A stretch of 64,000 nt of DNA from Streptosporangium saharense (GTDB lineage Bacteria; Actinomycetota; Actinomycetes; Streptosporangiales; Streptosporangiaceae), in assembly GCF_014203715.1 (NCBI RefSeq), contig NZ_JACHJP010000002.1, forward strand, positions 558,001 through 622,000, written 5' to 3'. Shown here piece by piece: positions 35,369 to 43,469 of the stretch. A program made the position numbers and the translations under genes. The notes under the pieces were generated by a model. It saw only the letters and a list, made by a program, of their open reading frames with translations, did not search any database and was not told the origin of the DNA. The stretch's first letter is position 1, and every line of letters begins with the position of its first letter.

Positions 35369-36574
35369 ATGGACGACCACGCCTACGACCACACCGGCCA
35401 CGACGACCTGCCGAGGCTTCCCTTCGACAGGAAGGATCCGCTCGACGTCCCGGCGATGTACCGCACGCTGCAGACCGGTGAGCCGGTGACCAGGGTGCGT
35501 ACCGCGACCGGTGACGTCGCCTGGCTGGTCTCCGGCTACGAGGAGGCCAGGCAGGCCTTCGCCGACAGGCATCTCGGCCGTTCCGCGCCCGACCCGGACA
35601 GGGCGGCCAGGATCTCCAACTCGGCGCTGATCGGCGGCCCGATGGGCGACATCGAGACCGAGAAGACCCGGCACGAGCGAATGCGCAGGATGCTCACCCC
35701 CGCCTTCTCCGCCCGCAGGATGGCCGCCCTCGCCCCGCACGTCCAGAACCTGGTGGACGGCCTGCTCGACCGGATGGCCGAGGGGCCACGGCCGACCGAC
35801 CTGCGCCAGGCGCTCTCCCTGCCGCTGCCCGTGCTGGTGATCTGCGAACTGCTCGGCGTGCCGTACGGCGACCGCGAGCACTTCAGGGCGCTGGCCGACG
35901 CGATGACGGACCTGGCGGACCGGGAGCGTTCGGCCGCCGCGCTGGCCGAGCTCGGCGAGTACACCAGGAAGATCATCGTCGCCAAGCGGGACAACCCGGC
36001 AGGGGACGTGTTCTCCGACCTGGCGGCCCTGGACGCGCCCGACGAGGAGATCGCCGCCCTCTCGGCCGGGCTGCTGTTCGCCGGGCACGAGACGACAGTC
36101 AACCGGATCGACTACGGCACGCTGTTGCTGCTGGCCAACCCCGCCCAGCGGGACGCCCTGGTCGCCGACCCGTCGCTGGTGGGCTCGGCGGTCGAGGAGA
36201 TCCTGCGGGTGGCCGCGCCGAGCAACCACGGCATGCCCCGCTACGCGCACGAGGACGTGACCGTCGGCGGGAAGGCGATCAGGCGCGGCGAGGCGGTGGT
36301 CATCAGCACGACGGCGGCCAACCGCGACGCGCGGGTCTTCGCAGAGCCCGACCGCTTCGACATCTCCCGGGGTCTCGACGAACCGCACCTGGCCTTCGGC
36401 TACGCCGCCCGCTACTGCATCGGAGCGAGCCTGGCCAGGATCGAGCTGCGCGCGGTCTTCGGCACGCTGTTCCAGCGCTTCCCCACGCTGGCGCTCGCCG
36501 TACCCGCCGAGGAGCTCGTCCAGCGGGAGAACTCGCTGACCGGGGGCTTCGAGCGCATCCCCGTCACCTGGTAG
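35369..36574 (+). CDS. Cytochrome P450 with atypical haem-binding loop
   Basis: This 401-residue P450 has a normal I-helix (LLFAGHETTVNRIDYG) and K-helix ExxR (EEILRVAAPSN). The haem loop reads LAFGYAARYCIGASLAR: the ligand Cys350 and the Phe343 are present, but the glycine at Cys-4 is alanine and the usual histidine/arginine-containing GxHxC spacing reads AARYC. The fold and the rest of the sequence are intact, so this may be a natural variant and not an inactive enzyme. No ferredoxin is adjacent. Its 3' end overlaps selB, on the opposite strand, by 11 bases. Confidence 0.85.
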   Translation: MDDHAYDHTGHDDLPRLPFDRKDPLDVPAMYRTLQTGEPVTRVRTATGDVAWLVSGYEEARQAFADRHLGRSAPDPDRAARISNSALIGGPMGDIETEKTRHERMRRMLTPAFSARRMAALAPHVQNLVDGLLDRMAEGPRPTDLRQALSLPLPVLVICELLGVPYGDREHFRALADAMTDLADRERSAAALAELGEYTRKIIVAKRDNPAGDVFSDLAALDAPDEEIAALSAGLLFAGHETTVNRIDYGTLLLLANPAQRDALVADPSLVGSAVEEILRVAAPSNHGMPRYAHEDVTVGGKAIRRGEAVVISTTAANRDARVFAEPDRFDISRGLDEPHLAFGYAARYCIGASLARIELRAVFGTLFQRFPTLALAVPAEELVQRENSLTGGFERIPVTW

Positions 36575-38339
36575 CGGCCGGGCAGCGGCGGTTGACCCCG
36601 TCGAGCCGCTCGGTGAGGCCGCCGCGGTCGAGGTGTTCGAGCAGGGGCACCGCGACGCGGCGGCTGGTGTCGAGGGCCTGCCTGGCCTGGCTGACCGTGA
36701 AGGGCTGGGGCAGGCGGGCCAGCAGCCGCGCCGCCGCCACGTCCGCGCCGGGCAGCAGCACGATCCCGTCGGCGATCCGCAGCAGCATCCCCGCCCGTAC
36801 GGCTGCCGCCACCTCTCTCGGGCCGAGTCCCAGCTCCGCCAGACGCCCCGCCTCGGGCGCGAGGAACGGCCTGGCCGAGAGCTCGGCGCGCAGCCGGGAG
36901 ACGGCGCGGGCGACCGGCTCGGGCAGCCCCCTGGGCGGCCCGCTCACGATCCGCCCGCCCGTGACGGCCAGCGGCGGCCTGACCAGGGCGGCGACCAGCC
37001 TCCTTTCTGGCAGGCCGAGGGCGTTCCTGGCCGCCTCGACGGGTGTCCCCGGTTCGAGCGGATGCTCCGCCGCGTGACGCGCCACGGTCTCGGCCAGCCG
37101 TTCCCCGAGCAGTGACCAGTGCTCGGGGTCGGCGTACCAGTCGCCGCACACCGGCTCCCCCTCGGGAGCGCACCCCATGGCCAGCAGGTCGGCCTCACGC
37201 AGCAGCCGGTGCGTGCGCAGCAGCGCCCCCGCGCCGGGAGGCGCCTTCGTCAGCTCGGCCGCCCGCAGCCGCGCGGCACCCCTGCGGCGCAGCGGGGGCG
37301 GGCGCACGTCGAGCACGCTCGCCCCGGCGAGCACCCGCACCTCGGTCCTGTCCATTCCTGTCGCCCTGCCCGGGTCGCGCAGCAGCAGCACGTCCCCCAC
37401 GTGCAGCGGCAGCGGCCTGGCCAGGCGCAGCCGTACGACACCGTCACCGAGCGGCCTGACCGCGCACCCCACCGCCGCCGAGCCGAGGTGCGCGCTCAGC
37501 CTGCCCGGCAGCGCGGCCTCCCGCGCCCCTCCCACGGGCGAGAGCCGTACGTCGACGAGGTCGGTCATCGTCCACGCGCCGGGGGTGAGCAGCGCCCGGC
37601 CCCGCTCGGCGGCGCCGCCGCGCAGGTTGACCGCGACCCTGGCCACCCCGGTCACCGAGGACACCGGCTCCTTCAGGCATTCGAGCGCCCGCACCCGCGC
37701 GAGCCCGTCACCGAGGACCAGTTCGTCCCCGATGCCGATCCTGCCCTCGGGTAGCGTCCCGGTCACGACCGTGCCGCTGCCGCGCACGCTGAAGGCCCGG
37801 TCGATCCACAGCCGCACCGGCGCCCCGGGATCGGGCGTCGGCAGCCGGGCGACCAGCCGGTCCAGCGCCTCCCGCAGCTCGCCGAGCCCCTGTCCCGTGC
37901 GCCCGCTCACCGCCAGCGCCTCGGCCCCGGTCAGCCCTGCCGCCGCGAGCCTGGCCCCGGCCTCCTCGACCACGGGGGCGGGGTCGGCCAGGTCGGCGCG
38001 GGTCACCGCGAGCAGGCCGTGCCGTACACCGAGGGCCTCAAGCGCGACCAGGTGCTCCTGCGACTGGGGCATCCAGCCCTCGTCGGCGGCGACCACGAAC
38101 ATCACCGCGGGGACGGGCCCGACCCCGGCCAGCGTCGTGCCGAGGAAGCGCTCGTGCCCCGGCACGTCCACGAAGGCCAGGCGCTCGCCCGAGGGCAGCG
38201 TCGTCCAGGCGTAGCCAAGCTCGATCGTCAGCCCCCTGCGCCGCTCCTCGGCCAGCCGGTCGGGCTCCATCCCGGTGAGGGCGCGCACCAGCGTGGACTT
38301 GCCGTGGTCCACGTGCCCCGCCGTCGCGACGACCTGCAT
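36564..38339 (-). CDS. selB: Selenocysteine-specific elongation factor SelB
   Basis: This 591-residue GTPase brings Sec-tRNA to UGA codons that carry a SECIS hairpin. The GTPase motifs are AGHVDHGKSTLVRAL (G1), DVPGHERFLGTTLAG (G3) and TRADL (G4 variant of NKxD). EF-Tu-like domains 2-3 follow to ~residue 330, and the C-terminal ~250 residues are the winged-helix repeats that bind SECIS RNA. The start overlaps the selA stop (TGATG), so the two are co-translated. A Sec-containing formate dehydrogenase is encoded at 57-60 kb. Confidence 0.93.
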   Translation of the reverse strand: MQVVATAGHVDHGKSTLVRALTGMEPDRLAEERRRGLTIELGYAWTTLPSGERLAFVDVPGHERFLGTTLAGVGPVPAVMFVVAADEGWMPQSQEHLVALEALGVRHGLLAVTRADLADPAPVVEEAGARLAAAGLTGAEALAVSGRTGQGLGELREALDRLVARLPTPDPGAPVRLWIDRAFSVRGSGTVVTGTLPEGRIGIGDELVLGDGLARVRALECLKEPVSSVTGVARVAVNLRGGAAERGRALLTPGAWTMTDLVDVRLSPVGGAREAALPGRLSAHLGSAAVGCAVRPLGDGVVRLRLARPLPLHVGDVLLLRDPGRATGMDRTEVRVLAGASVLDVRPPPLRRRGAARLRAAELTKAPPGAGALLRTHRLLREADLLAMGCAPEGEPVCGDWYADPEHWSLLGERLAETVARHAAEHPLEPGTPVEAARNALGLPERRLVAALVRPPLAVTGGRIVSGPPRGLPEPVARAVSRLRAELSARPFLAPEAGRLAELGLGPREVAAAVRAGMLLRIADGIVLLPGADVAAARLLARLPQPFTVSQARQALDTSRRVAVPLLEHLDRGGLTERLDGVNRRCPAATR

Positions 38340-39628
38340 CAGCCGCCCGCCTTCAGGACCGCGCGGGCCACCTCGCCGTCCCGCTCCCGGGGAAGCGCCC
38401 TGAGGTCGAGCAGCAGCCGTCCCGCCTCGATCCGCCCGACCACGGGCGGCTCCCCGGTCCGCAGCGGTACGGCCAGCCGCTCGGGCAGGCTCACCGCGGC
38501 GCTCGGCAGCGTCACCCCGGGGGCGCCTCCCCCGCCGACGGTCGCCAGGCTCGGCACGGCGACGGCGTCGATCCCGGCCAGGGACAGCTCGGCGGCGAGT
38601 GCCCGCGCCCGGACGTGCAACGTGTCCGGCTCCGCGCGCAGCGCCCCGAGCACCGGGGGTTCCGGGCCTCTCAGCGTCGCCTCAAGGGCGGCCAGCGTCG
38701 TCTTGCCGACCCGCAGCGCGCGGGCCAGCGGGTGCCGTCTGCAGCGTTCGACCAGGTCACGGCGGCCGAGCAGCAGACCGGCCTGCGGCCCGCCGAGCAG
38801 CTTGTCGGCGCTCGCGGTGACCAGGTCGGCCCCCGCGGCGAGCGTGCTCGCGGCGTCCGGCTCGTCCGGCAGCAGCCGTTCGCGGGTGAGCAGCCCGGAG
38901 CCGATGTCGGCCACGACGGGCACGCCAAGGCCGGTGAGCCGCTCGATCCCGACGGATCCGGTGAAGCCCTCGACGCGGAAGTTCGACGGGTGCACCTTGA
39001 GCACGAAGCCCGTCTCCGGCCCGACGGCCCGCTCGTAGTCGTCGTAGGCGGTGCGGTTGGTGGTGCCCACCTCGCGCAGCCTCGCGCCGGTCGAGACGAG
39101 CAGGTCGGGGATGCGGAAGCCGTCCCCGATCTCCACCAGCTCACCCCTGCTGACCACGATCTCCCTGCCCGAGGCCAGGGCGGTGGCCACGAGCACCAGG
39201 GCGGCGGCGTTGTTGTTGACCACGTGCGCGTCCTGCGCGCCGGACACCGCTGTGGCGAGCGCGTCGAGGGCGCCCCGGCCCCTGCGGGCCCTGACCCCGG
39301 TGACCAGGTCGAACTCCACGTCGGTGTATCCGGCCGCGGCCGTCGCCGCCTCGGCCGCCGCCCGGGAGAGCGGCGCCCTGCCGAGGTTGGTGTGGACGAT
39401 CACGCCGGTCAGGTTGAGCACCGGCCGCAGGCTCGCCGCGTACGGCGGAAGCCCCTCGACGGCCGCGTCCGCCACCTGCTCGGGCTCGATCCCGCCCTGC
39501 CTGGCCCGTGACTGCGCCCGGACGACCGCCTCCTTGACGACCGCCCGCCCAAGGCGCCCCTCGGCCGCGACGAGTCTGGGGTCGGCGAGCACGGCGTCGG
39601 TACGCGGCACACGCCTGCGTTGGTCCAT
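38339..39628 (-). CDS. selA: L-seryl-tRNA(Sec) selenium transferase SelA
   Basis: This 429-residue PLP enzyme converts seryl-tRNA(Sec) to selenocysteyl-tRNA(Sec) using selenophosphate. It shows the family start GRAVVKEAVVRAQSRARQGG, VLNLTGVIVHTNLGRAPLS, the NNNAAALVLVATALA loop and the PLP-lysine segment VTASADKLLGGPQAGLLLGR. The ATG at 39628 is used because longer frames only add non-homologous sequence. It is the first gene of selA-selB. Confidence 0.94.
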   Translation of the reverse strand: MDQRRRVPRTDAVLADPRLVAAEGRLGRAVVKEAVVRAQSRARQGGIEPEQVADAAVEGLPPYAASLRPVLNLTGVIVHTNLGRAPLSRAAAEAATAAAGYTDVEFDLVTGVRARRGRGALDALATAVSGAQDAHVVNNNAAALVLVATALASGREIVVSRGELVEIGDGFRIPDLLVSTGARLREVGTTNRTAYDDYERAVGPETGFVLKVHPSNFRVEGFTGSVGIERLTGLGVPVVADIGSGLLTRERLLPDEPDAASTLAAGADLVTASADKLLGGPQAGLLLGRRDLVERCRRHPLARALRVGKTTLAALEATLRGPEPPVLGALRAEPDTLHVRARALAAELSLAGIDAVAVPSLATVGGGGAPGVTLPSAAVSLPERLAVPLRTGEPPVVGRIEAGRLLLDLRALPRERDGEVARAVLKAGG

Positions 39629-39738
39629 CCCTCGACCATAGATCGCAGCCGGGGAAGCCCGCGTTCGCCGTGCCGTACGGCTTTTTCCGTAGACCAAACC
39701 ACCACAAAAGGCTGTCCCTTTTGATGGTGATTGTTAGG

Positions 39739-39778
39739 CGTTGTTTGTTTTTCTCCTTGGCGCCGATGGCAAACAACG
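39739..39778. repeat. Perfect 9-bp inverted repeat in the AT-rich region upstream of selA
   Basis: CGTTGTTTG (39739-39747) and CAAACAACG (39770-39778) are exact reverse complements 22 bases apart, inside an unusually A+T-rich stretch (39675-39780) between selA and the divergent secreted-protein gene. As RNA from either strand it could form a stem with a long loop; as DNA it could be an operator. The 260-base region has no credible gene. Confidence 0.5.
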
Positions 39779-39800
39779 TCCCCCTGGTAGGCCAAACCCC

Positions 39801-39822
39801 GGAGCACCACCACGAGTGCTCC
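39801..39822. promoter_or_regulatory. 7-bp inverted repeat 67 bases before the small secreted protein
   Basis: GGAGCAC (39801-39807) and GTGCTCC (39816-39822) pair around CACCACGA, followed by TTTCC. It could be a leader hairpin or attenuator for the plus-strand secreted-protein genes, or an operator. Nothing else in the sequence distinguishes these. Confidence 0.35.
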
Positions 39823-39888
39823 TTTCCTCGGAAATTTCTTGATCCGCTATGGCGTGACCGCTTCGCGGACGACCAAGGAAGGGGAACG

Positions 39889-40368
39889 ATGACCGTGATC
39901 AGGCGCCTGGCCCACGTGGCCGCGAGCGTGATCGCCGGAACGGCCGTGTTCACCGCCCCCGCCGCTCCCTCCCACGCCGCCCAGGCGGAGGGGTGCTGGG
40001 GCACCGGCCCGACCGTCACCGACACGCTCGGTGTCCGGTGGCCCACCCGGTACTGCAACAACTTCCGCGCCGGAGATGTCTACAACTACGTCGAGGGCCG
40101 CTGGCAGCCCATCGGCAGGCTCAACGCCGGGGATAGCTGGTTCGTCTGCCAGTCCCACGGCCCGGAGAACCCTCCCGTCGGCGAGTGGCTCAACGACATC
40201 TGGCTCTACACCGAGGCCGACGTGGTCTGGGCCGCAGGAGGGTGGGGCGGCTTCCCCGCGACGCACGTCTCCGGCGGCGAGAACTACACGCCCATCCCCA
40301 ACCTCGACTGGTGCCCCTGGGAGAACGCCCTGGCACGTCGCGGCACCCCCACGACCCCCGGGAAGTGA
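39889..40368 (+). CDS. Small secreted tryptophan- and cysteine-containing protein
   Basis: This 159-residue protein starts at ATG 39889 behind AAGGAAGGGGA. Its signal peptide ends near SHAAQA (residues ~1-32). The mature part has four cysteines (EGCWG, RYCNNF, WFVCQSH, LDWCPWE) and many tryptophans, with a GDVYNYVEGRWQPIGRLNAG segment that resembles SH3-like secreted domains. It is 3 bases upstream of a secreted nuclease-like protein gene, so the two are surely co-expressed. I do not recognise the family; a partner or inhibitor of the nuclease is one idea. Confidence 0.65.
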   Translation: MTVIRRLAHVAASVIAGTAVFTAPAAPSHAAQAEGCWGTGPTVTDTLGVRWPTRYCNNFRAGDVYNYVEGRWQPIGRLNAGDSWFVCQSHGPENPPVGEWLNDIWLYTEADVVWAAGGWGGFPATHVSGGENYTPIPNLDWCPWENALARRGTPTTPGK

Positions 40369-40371
40369 CCC

Positions 40372-41730
40372 GTGAATCCCCTCCGCCGCCTGACGAGCGC
40401 GGCCGTATGCATCCTCACCGTGACCGCCCTCTGCCTGGGCACCCCGGCCCTCGCCACCGCGCAGGCTCCCACGCCGACCTCCGACCCCAAGCCCGTGCTC
40501 CCGCAGAAGGAGGCCCAGCGGCGGGCGCTGCACGAGGCCGCGAGGCTCGGCGACCACTCCTACTACGACGCGGACAAGGTAGACGCCGACGGCCACTCGT
40601 CCCAGAGCCTGAGCAGGCTGGCCACGACCCTCGCCTTCCCCGCCACGCCGCCCCAGCCGGACACCGACGACTGCCTCAGCGCCAACGACGCCGAACGCAA
40701 GGAGGGCAGGACCTACAACCGGCTGCTGTGGTGCCAGAAGATCGAGTACCGCGCGAGGTACCAGACCGTCGACACCTCGGGCAACGTCCGGTACTGGGGC
40801 ACCAACGCGATCCGCTGGAACATGGTCGCGATGGGCAGCAACACCCAGCGGGCCATCCGGATCTTCTGGCGTCCCGAGGCCGGATCGGTCAGGTATCTCG
40901 ACTGGACCGACCCCACGGTCGTCCCCAGCACCCTGCCCTTCGCGGTGCGCCCCGAGTGCGCCCAGGGCTCGTCGTACTGCTCGACCAGCGGTTCGGCCGC
41001 CACCAACAGTTGGGCGGGCTGGAACACGACAACCGGGTGGAGCGCGTGGGACGTCCAGGGCCCCGCCCTGGCGAACGACTCAAGCCGGGAGAAGATCACC
41101 ACCTTCGACTGGCACCTGACCACCGACGCCACCACCCCTCGCTTCCCGCTGGGCGGCGGCAAGACCCTCGACCTGCCGTTCCGCTGTGACTCGGCCGACT
41201 ACTTCAGCCGGTTCGGCCAGTCCTTCGACCGGGCGTGCGTGTTCACCACCGTGATCCCGCACCTGCAGTACAGGCTGTCCAGCCCCAAGCACGGCGCCGT
41301 CGCCAGGCACATCTACGACGCGCAGCTCAGCCCGGACACCTCCTACCCGGCGGAGGGGCACCGCAAGGTGATCCCCGGCAGGTGGACCAACGACCCGGAC
41401 GACCCCGCGCTGCACCGGGTCGAGGGCTCGGGCACCATCGCCAAGGCGAACGAGACCTGGAAGGACTACGCCTGCAACCGCAACGGCCCCTACAACGCGG
41501 TGACGGGCCTGCCGCCCAGGACCCCGCAGCAGGAGGCGGACAAGTGGCAGTGTGACGAGTATCCCTTCCACGCGACCGCGGAGGGCGCCAGCAGCGGCAC
41601 CTGGGACTTCTCCGTCAGGTGGGTCCCGCCGAGCCAGAACGCCTCGGCGGGCGGCTCACTGATCTCCTACTTCTTCGACGACCGCATCCTGTTCGTCAAC
41701 GACCCCTTCTGGGTCCAGATCAACCCCTGA
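40372..41730 (+). CDS. Secreted protein with C-terminal NucA/NucB-type DNase domain
   Basis: This 452-residue protein has a signal peptide (residues ~1-30, ending ATAQA), a ~300-residue beta-rich central part with no recognised domain (WAGWNTTTGWSAWDVQGPAL), and a C-terminal domain of about 90 residues. The latter contains WQCDEYPFHATAEGAS and a following NASAGG/LISYFFDDRIL, resembling the DEYPxA-EG and N-x-G features of NucA/NucB non-specific nucleases. It begins at GTG 40372, 3 bases after the previous stop. It probably degrades extracellular DNA; the domain call is by motif only. A strong terminator follows. Confidence 0.68.
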   Translation: MNPLRRLTSAAVCILTVTALCLGTPALATAQAPTPTSDPKPVLPQKEAQRRALHEAARLGDHSYYDADKVDADGHSSQSLSRLATTLAFPATPPQPDTDDCLSANDAERKEGRTYNRLLWCQKIEYRARYQTVDTSGNVRYWGTNAIRWNMVAMGSNTQRAIRIFWRPEAGSVRYLDWTDPTVVPSTLPFAVRPECAQGSSYCSTSGSAATNSWAGWNTTTGWSAWDVQGPALANDSSREKITTFDWHLTTDATTPRFPLGGGKTLDLPFRCDSADYFSRFGQSFDRACVFTTVIPHLQYRLSSPKHGAVARHIYDAQLSPDTSYPAEGHRKVIPGRWTNDPDDPALHRVEGSGTIAKANETWKDYACNRNGPYNAVTGLPPRTPQQEADKWQCDEYPFHATAEGASSGTWDFSVRWVPPSQNASAGGSLISYFFDDRILFVNDPFWVQINP

Positions 41731-41736
41731 CGCGAC

Positions 41737-41768
41737 GCCGCCCCCGGGACCTCTCTCCCGGGGGCGGC
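41737..41768. terminator. Perfect 13-bp bidirectional hairpin
   Basis: GCCGCCCCCGGGA (41737-41749) and TCCCGGGGGCGGC (41756-41768) pair around a 6-base loop, between the convergent nuclease-like gene (stop at 41730) and the next minus-strand gene (stop at 41775). It can end transcription from both sides. Confidence 0.75.
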
Positions 41769-41774
41769 TCCGTG

Positions 41775-42221
41775 TCACGGCAGGACCAGCTCCCTGACCC
41801 TGACCGCCACCAATGTGCCGGTGTACTCGACCCGGACCGGGATCCTGCCCTTCAGCAGTTTCCCCAGGTGGGCGGAGGAGCACTTCCTGGTGCCGTAGGC
41901 GTTCCCGTCGTGGGTGTCGTACGGATAACCGGCAGAGGGCCTGCCGCACACCCTGTTCACCTGCCGGAAGTCCACGCCCCTGGTGTAGCGGATCGTGAGG
42001 GGGGCGCCCTTCCTGCCCCGCAAATCCCACGCGTACAGGCCGCTCTCCCCCACCTGACTCCGGGTGGCCCCGCGCGGGACGATCGTCATGGCTGAGTTCC
42101 CCGACCGTACGGCCCAGCCGTACACAACCCTGGTCTTGGTCGTGCTCTGGGCTGAGGCGGGTGGGGCGATGGTGAGCAGGACGGCGAGGCCGGTGGCCGC
42201 ACCGAGGAAGGCCGATCTCAT
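41775..42221 (-). CDS. Small secreted protein of unknown function
   Basis: This 148-residue protein has a signal peptide (MRSAFLGAATGLAVLLTIAP, cleavage after ASA). The mature part has two cysteines (NRVCGRP and RKCSSAH) and ends in a beta-like strand set (GRIPVRVEYTGTLVAVRVRE). ATG 42221 is preceded by AGGAGAG; ATG 42233, four codons earlier, is the alternative. No family is recognised. It is convergent with the nuclease-like gene and divergent from a small membrane protein. Confidence 0.6.
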   Translation of the reverse strand: MRSAFLGAATGLAVLLTIAPPASAQSTTKTRVVYGWAVRSGNSAMTIVPRGATRSQVGESGLYAWDLRGRKGAPLTIRYTRGVDFRQVNRVCGRPSAGYPYDTHDGNAYGTRKCSSAHLGKLLKGRIPVRVEYTGTLVAVRVRELVLP

Positions 42222-42417
42222 CTCTCTCCTCATCGTGGTCGCGTCAGTCGTGTGAACCTCCACGTCGTCCGACAGGCTCCGCCCAGGAAAAGTTCTAAAT
42301 CCCGATAAATCACTGTTTTTCGGGTGGCACTTTCCCGTGATAGCGGAGGCGCGTGAACTTTCCACGGTCCGGGAGCGACGAAGCAGGTGACCGATCCCCC
42401 CGAGACGGAGGTCGCCG

Positions 42418-42780
42418 ATGAAAGCACCCCTGAGACTCCTCGGGGCACTCGTGCTCGGTGTGGCGCTGGGGGTGGCGCTGTCCGTCGCGGCGTGCTGGCC
42501 CCGCTCGGAGGTGCTCTACCGCAGCGCCCAGCCGCCCACCGTGGCGTACGGCGACGGCTCATCGCACCTTCTGGCGCTGGTCCGCAGGAGCAGCCTGCTC
42601 GGGGAGTCGCACGAGATCGTCGTCGGCCGGGATCCGAGTCTCTCCTACGGTCACCGGGTGGGCATCGAGGTCTCCGGCCCCGTGCGGGCGGCCGAGTGGA
42701 CGGACGCCGGGGTGCGGGTGTCCTTCGGCACCGGGCACGAGCTGTTCGTCCCCGCCGAGCGGTTCGTCGGCGGCCGGTGA
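42418..42780 (+). CDS. Small membrane-anchored protein
   Basis: This 120-residue protein has one N-terminal hydrophobic segment (LRLLGALVLGVALGVALSVA) ending in AACWP, a possible lipobox-like Cys, then a ~90-residue extracytoplasmic domain (HEIVVGRDPSLSYGHRVGIE). GGAGGTC precedes the ATG by 6 bases. I do not recognise a family. The stop is 10 bases from the convergent MarC gene end. Confidence 0.6.
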   Translation: MKAPLRLLGALVLGVALGVALSVAACWPRSEVLYRSAQPPTVAYGDGSSHLLALVRRSSLLGESHEIVVGRDPSLSYGHRVGIEVSGPVRAAEWTDAGVRVSFGTGHELFVPAERFVGGR

Positions 42781-42790
42781 CCCCTGCGGC

Positions 42791-43441
42791 TCACTGACCG
42801 AGGCGGGCGGTGACGAGGTCGGTGAAGCCGTTGGCGAGCAGGATGACGGCGATCGCGGTCAGCAGGATGCCCGCCACCCGGTCCAGGAGCATCGCCCCCT
42901 TGAGCGAGATGCGCCGCTGTACGTGACCCGACAGGTAGAGCGTCAGCCCGGTGACCGCCGCGAAGCACAGGGCGGCGATCGACAGGGCGAGCTTGTCGCG
43001 CACGGTCGAGGCCTCCGCCGAGGCCGCGACACCGAAGGCGAAGGTGGTGCCGCCCACGGTCAGCGGGAAGCTGAGCGGGGTGAACAGGATGGTCTTCGGG
43101 TCCGGCGGAGGCCCGGGCGGGGGCGCGTCCTCCTGGAGCTTCTCCAGTTCCTCGACGGCCCCGGCCTTGCCGCGCATCAGCGGGATGGCGGCGTAGGCCA
43201 GGGCGATGCCTCCGGTCGCGGTCAGCGCGGCGGTGCTGATGCCCAGCAGCTTGAGCAGCGGTTCCCCGACCCACAGGGCCGCCAGGACGAACACGGCGAC
43301 GTTGACGGCGAGCCCGATCGCCAGCCGGGTGACCTGGCCTCCGCCGTACGGCCTGACGATCGGCAGGTAGGACGCCAGCGCCGCGACCGGGCTGTAGAGA
43401 CCGAACAGCGCCAGGAACAGCACCGGTGCCGGATGGGTCAT
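42791..43441 (-). CDS. MarC-family integral membrane protein
   Basis: This 216-residue protein has six predicted membrane segments. The N-terminal FLALFGLYSPVAALASYLPI and the C-terminal ILLTAIAVILLANGF fit the MarC/UPF0056 family, whose transport role is not established. A proline-rich cytoplasmic loop (DAPPPGPPPDPKT) divides the two halves. It follows the arginine deiminase gene on the same strand with a 28-base gap and may be co-transcribed. Confidence 0.7.
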   Translation of the reverse strand: MTHPAPVLFLALFGLYSPVAALASYLPIVRPYGGGQVTRLAIGLAVNVAVFVLAALWVGEPLLKLLGISTAALTATGGIALAYAAIPLMRGKAGAVEELEKLQEDAPPPGPPPDPKTILFTPLSFPLTVGGTTFAFGVAASAEASTVRDKLALSIAALCFAAVTGLTLYLSGHVQRRISLKGAMLLDRVAGILLTAIAVILLANGFTDLVTARLGQ

Positions 43442-43469
43442 CGCGATCTCCCCTCAGGCTTTCCGAGGG

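Noticed and set aside
3661..36574. The two P450 genes as parts of one natural-product cluster
   Set aside because: They are 30 kb apart on opposite strands with no polyketide synthase, peptide synthetase or terpene synthase gene between.
39670..39888. Plus- and minus-strand frames in the AT-rich region upstream of selA
   Set aside because: Frames lack ribosome sites and only extend selA or the secreted protein with non-homologous sequence; treated as regulatory DNA.
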